Shown in pieces: positions 61,982 through 64,000 of a stretch of 64,000 nucleotides of DNA. This DNA comes from Dichomitus squalens LYAD-421 SS1. Its lineage: Eukaryota > Basidiomycota > Agaricomycetes > Polyporales > Polyporaceae. The notes beneath the pieces are model-generated. The model was not told where the DNA came from, made no database searches, and saw nothing but the letters and a program-made list of their open reading frames with translations. Position numbers and translations under genes: made by a program. The DNA lies in NCBI RefSeq assembly GCF_000275845.1, contig NW_006766887.1, forward strand, positions 669,369 through 733,368, written 5' to 3'. The number at the start of each line of letters is the position of its first letter. Position 1 is the stretch's first letter.

Positions 61982-63147
61982 TCAAACCAGACTGGGTCCT
62001 CCTGAGAGAGCGATCAAGCTGAAGTTCACATTCGCCGTGTGAGCGATGTAGAGGTCTTTCACGACCTTGGCGACATCCTACACAATCACGCGCTCAGTAC
62101 ATTTGATAGGAAAGCATGTTTCAAGTACTCACGGCTAAGAAATTCTTCGAGACACCGCGATCTACTGGCCCTGCACGCTCCCCGTCGAGTTCGATGAGCC
62201 TCATCTCGCCTGTGGTAGCAGGCGTGACCGGCGTGCCGCTCTCCCTTGAGGAAGGATCTGGGGCTTGGACGAAGCAGGTGAAGTGCAGATCCGTGTCAAG
62301 GTTCGGAGGAATGGCAGACTGTCCCCCAGAAGCGGCAGATGCATGGATATTTGCGAACAGCGGAGTCGTTTCCAGGATCTTCGCTCGCTCGAGAGGCGTT
62401 TTGTCTGCATGGCCGTAGCAAAGGCTGTCTTAGAACGTTTATGGATGTCCCATGCCAGACTCACCCTTGCAAATGTCAATGAACTGTTCGATGGGGCTCT
62501 CCGGCGCGAAGGTCACGTCTGACTACGAGATGATTCAGACCGTGATCCCTCCGGTCAAATGAAAGCCGCTCACGTTGATCAGCGCATGCAGTAGAGCCAT
62601 GGTCCCACACGCATTGGAGATCTATTGTAGAATATGTGAGGGAAGAGCTAAACGGACTTATGAGGGCTTTACATACCGTTTGCTTCATCCAGAAGATGGT
62701 GGGGTCAATAGCAGGCTGGCCTTCTCCCGCAATCCGCTCGTCCTCCTGGCGCCTCCTCTGCTGACAAGCGTCATTGAGGGGGAACAGTAGTATCACAGCC
62801 TTAACGGGCTGCGATACCAATGCAAGGAGCTGTGGATGAATACATGGACTTGAGAGAGGCACTTTCCGTCCATCTAGTAGACGCACCTCTGAATCAAGCC
62901 CATAGATGTCCTCAAAGTGAGCTTGGCTCTCCACCAGACCCGCACTCACTGCCCACTGTTGAAGTGTAAGCTTTTCACCTCAAAGTTGGCAAAACGATGG
63001 CGAAGACCTTTGTGAGGACCTAGGGTGGCGAAAGGAAGACCTCACTCTTCAGCCACTCTGACAATGTTACTCAACTCAGGGTCGTACCTCCGGATTGCTT
63101 TCGAGCGGAATCCAGCGACTGGGCGAACTGCCTTTCGATGCTGCCAT
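61982..63147 (-). CDS. YUH1: Ubiquitin C-terminal hydrolase (UCH family, Yuh1/UCH-L3-like)
   Basis: Predicted 274 aa from exons 63147-63088, 63019-63008 (12 nt), 62955-62677, 62621-62574, 62522-62465, 62404-62133 and 62077-61982. It opens with RWIPLESNPEV, the family's start motif, continues with FEDIYGLD, AVILLFPLND and FWMKQTISNACGTMALLHA, where Q116 and C122 are the oxyanion and nucleophile residues, then H193 (DTDLHFTC) and D226 (LIELDG). Such enzymes cleave small adducts from the C-terminus of ubiquitin or Nedd8. An insertion of about 18 Ser/Pro/Thr-rich residues sits between H193 and D226, which are normally about 15 apart. The 12-nt exon encodes VLTK and is needed for phase and fit. 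It ends just 0.8 kb before the ABC transporter. Confidence 0.93.
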
Positions 63148-64000
63148 GGTTATTGCTCGGGTTTTCCAGCGGGTCAGAGAGGGGTTTGATTGGAGATAGA
63201 CAGTGAGGAGAAGACCGTTGTACGCGCGTACAGGCTTCTCTCTGAACGTGATCGATGTACCATCTTTCCGAATCTTTCGGACGACGTCATCGCGAGCACA
63301 GGCGTCTGTCAACGGACATGCTTTTCCTTTGCGTGGCTCCTGTGTTGCATCGCCACCTATCAGACGGCACCCTGGACTAGCCCCGCTCAAAGTTGGCGTA
63401 TTTTCGTAGCCGCCCGTATTTTGAGATCCAGCGCCAGCCCTTCGTCACGGCAGTGGGGTCACAGCCGCTTAGCTCAGTCGTATCTCAGCGCCATCGCGAT
63501 GGCATCTATGGTGCAGTTCACTTACAGCGCCTTGCATAAGTCCGTGAACGCGCGGATTTTTTTCTCTACGGCGTCTAAACCACCCGACCTGCCTAAACAG
63601 GCCATATCACGGTCACAGGGACTACTCCATGACAGCGCATCACGGCCCCGTTGGTTGACCACACGCGTACCCAGGTAAATCCACAATGTTTTGAAGTATG
63701 TATATGCGTGCGGTACTTCCATGTCTGTATTTGAGTGCCCATTGGCCCCCAGGGGATCCTGTACCCTGATCTAAACAGGAGGTACCATAGTAAAGGTGCA
63801 GTCGCATATACATGATCATGCTCTCACTACGGGCACCGCCTCAAATCGTTCTTTGTCAAAGGGCTGTAGAACCTCTGAGCAAGTACAACTTTCCCATTGC
63901 CGACCCTTCAGCGTCCTTTGGCACGCGTCGGCAAAGGGACAAGTTACGACTGTCCCGAAAACAAACCTCCGTTTCACGCGAAGGGATCCCGAGCGCTGCC
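63148..64000. other. Right-edge sequence upstream of the UCH gene
   Basis: 853 bp without a recognisable gene. Overlapping frames exist on both strands near 63190-63720; none shows a domain. A tRNA-like word near 63466 was checked and rejected. A gene running off the right edge cannot be excluded. Confidence 0.45.

Noticed and set aside
63466..63540. tRNA-like A-box word (TTAGCTCAGTCG)
   Set aside because: The D stem does not pair, no acceptor stem can be formed and there is no B box at the right distance.

Overview
This window looks like nuclear DNA of a filamentous basidiomycete (Agaricomycetes, perhaps a polypore; the order is a guess). Genes are intron-dense, with introns mostly 50-65 nt, CDSs are GC-rich, and the set is typically fungal (DASH subunit, GDP-mannose and UDP-GlcNAc transporters, Shr3, Mak16). 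Exon models below were built by hand from splice signals, reading phase and protein family fit, and every complete model closes in phase from start to stop. About 120 introns were assigned in 18 genes. No bacterial, viral or defence-island features were seen.

Layout. 0.6-10.5 kb (+): a SET-domain methyltransferase, a Bem3-type PX-PH-RhoGAP protein, and the ER permease chaperone Shr3. 10.5-28.4 kb: a gene-poor tract of about 18 kb holding one Ecl1-like zinc-binding protein gene, a weak candidate gene, and a non-autonomous TIR element with a perfect 8-bp target-site duplication (hAT-like). The element contains an assembly gap whose two flanks are the same 236-bp sequence. 28.4-64 kb: a dense block. 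On (-) SmB, pyruvate carboxylase, GDP-mannose transporter, DASH subunit Hsk3, Mak16, guanylate kinase, a UAA-family nucleotide-sugar transporter, an EF-hand MscS channel, a 29-exon ABCC transporter and a UCH-type deubiquitinase; on (+) nitronate monooxygenase, sphinganine C4-hydroxylase, an Fmp32/CCDC90-type mitochondrial protein and a YANK-type kinase.

The genes do not form a pathway cluster; they are mainly housekeeping. Several are head-to-head pairs sharing short promoters (SmB/NMO, HSK3/SUR2, MAK16/FMP32, GUK1/YANK). Vrg4, the UDP-GlcNAc-type transporter and Sur2 serve glycosylation, cell wall and sphingolipid synthesis; Bem3 and Hsk3 serve polarity and chromosome segregation; Mak16 and SmB serve ribosome and mRNA maturation.

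The most unusual signals are in gene structure and mobile DNA: a 5-nt microexon in pyruvate carboxylase, a 12-nt microexon in the UCH gene, an SmB first coding exon that is only the ATG, three GC-AG introns, and the TIR element with its likely scaffolding artefact. I found no convincing undescribed multi-gene system.
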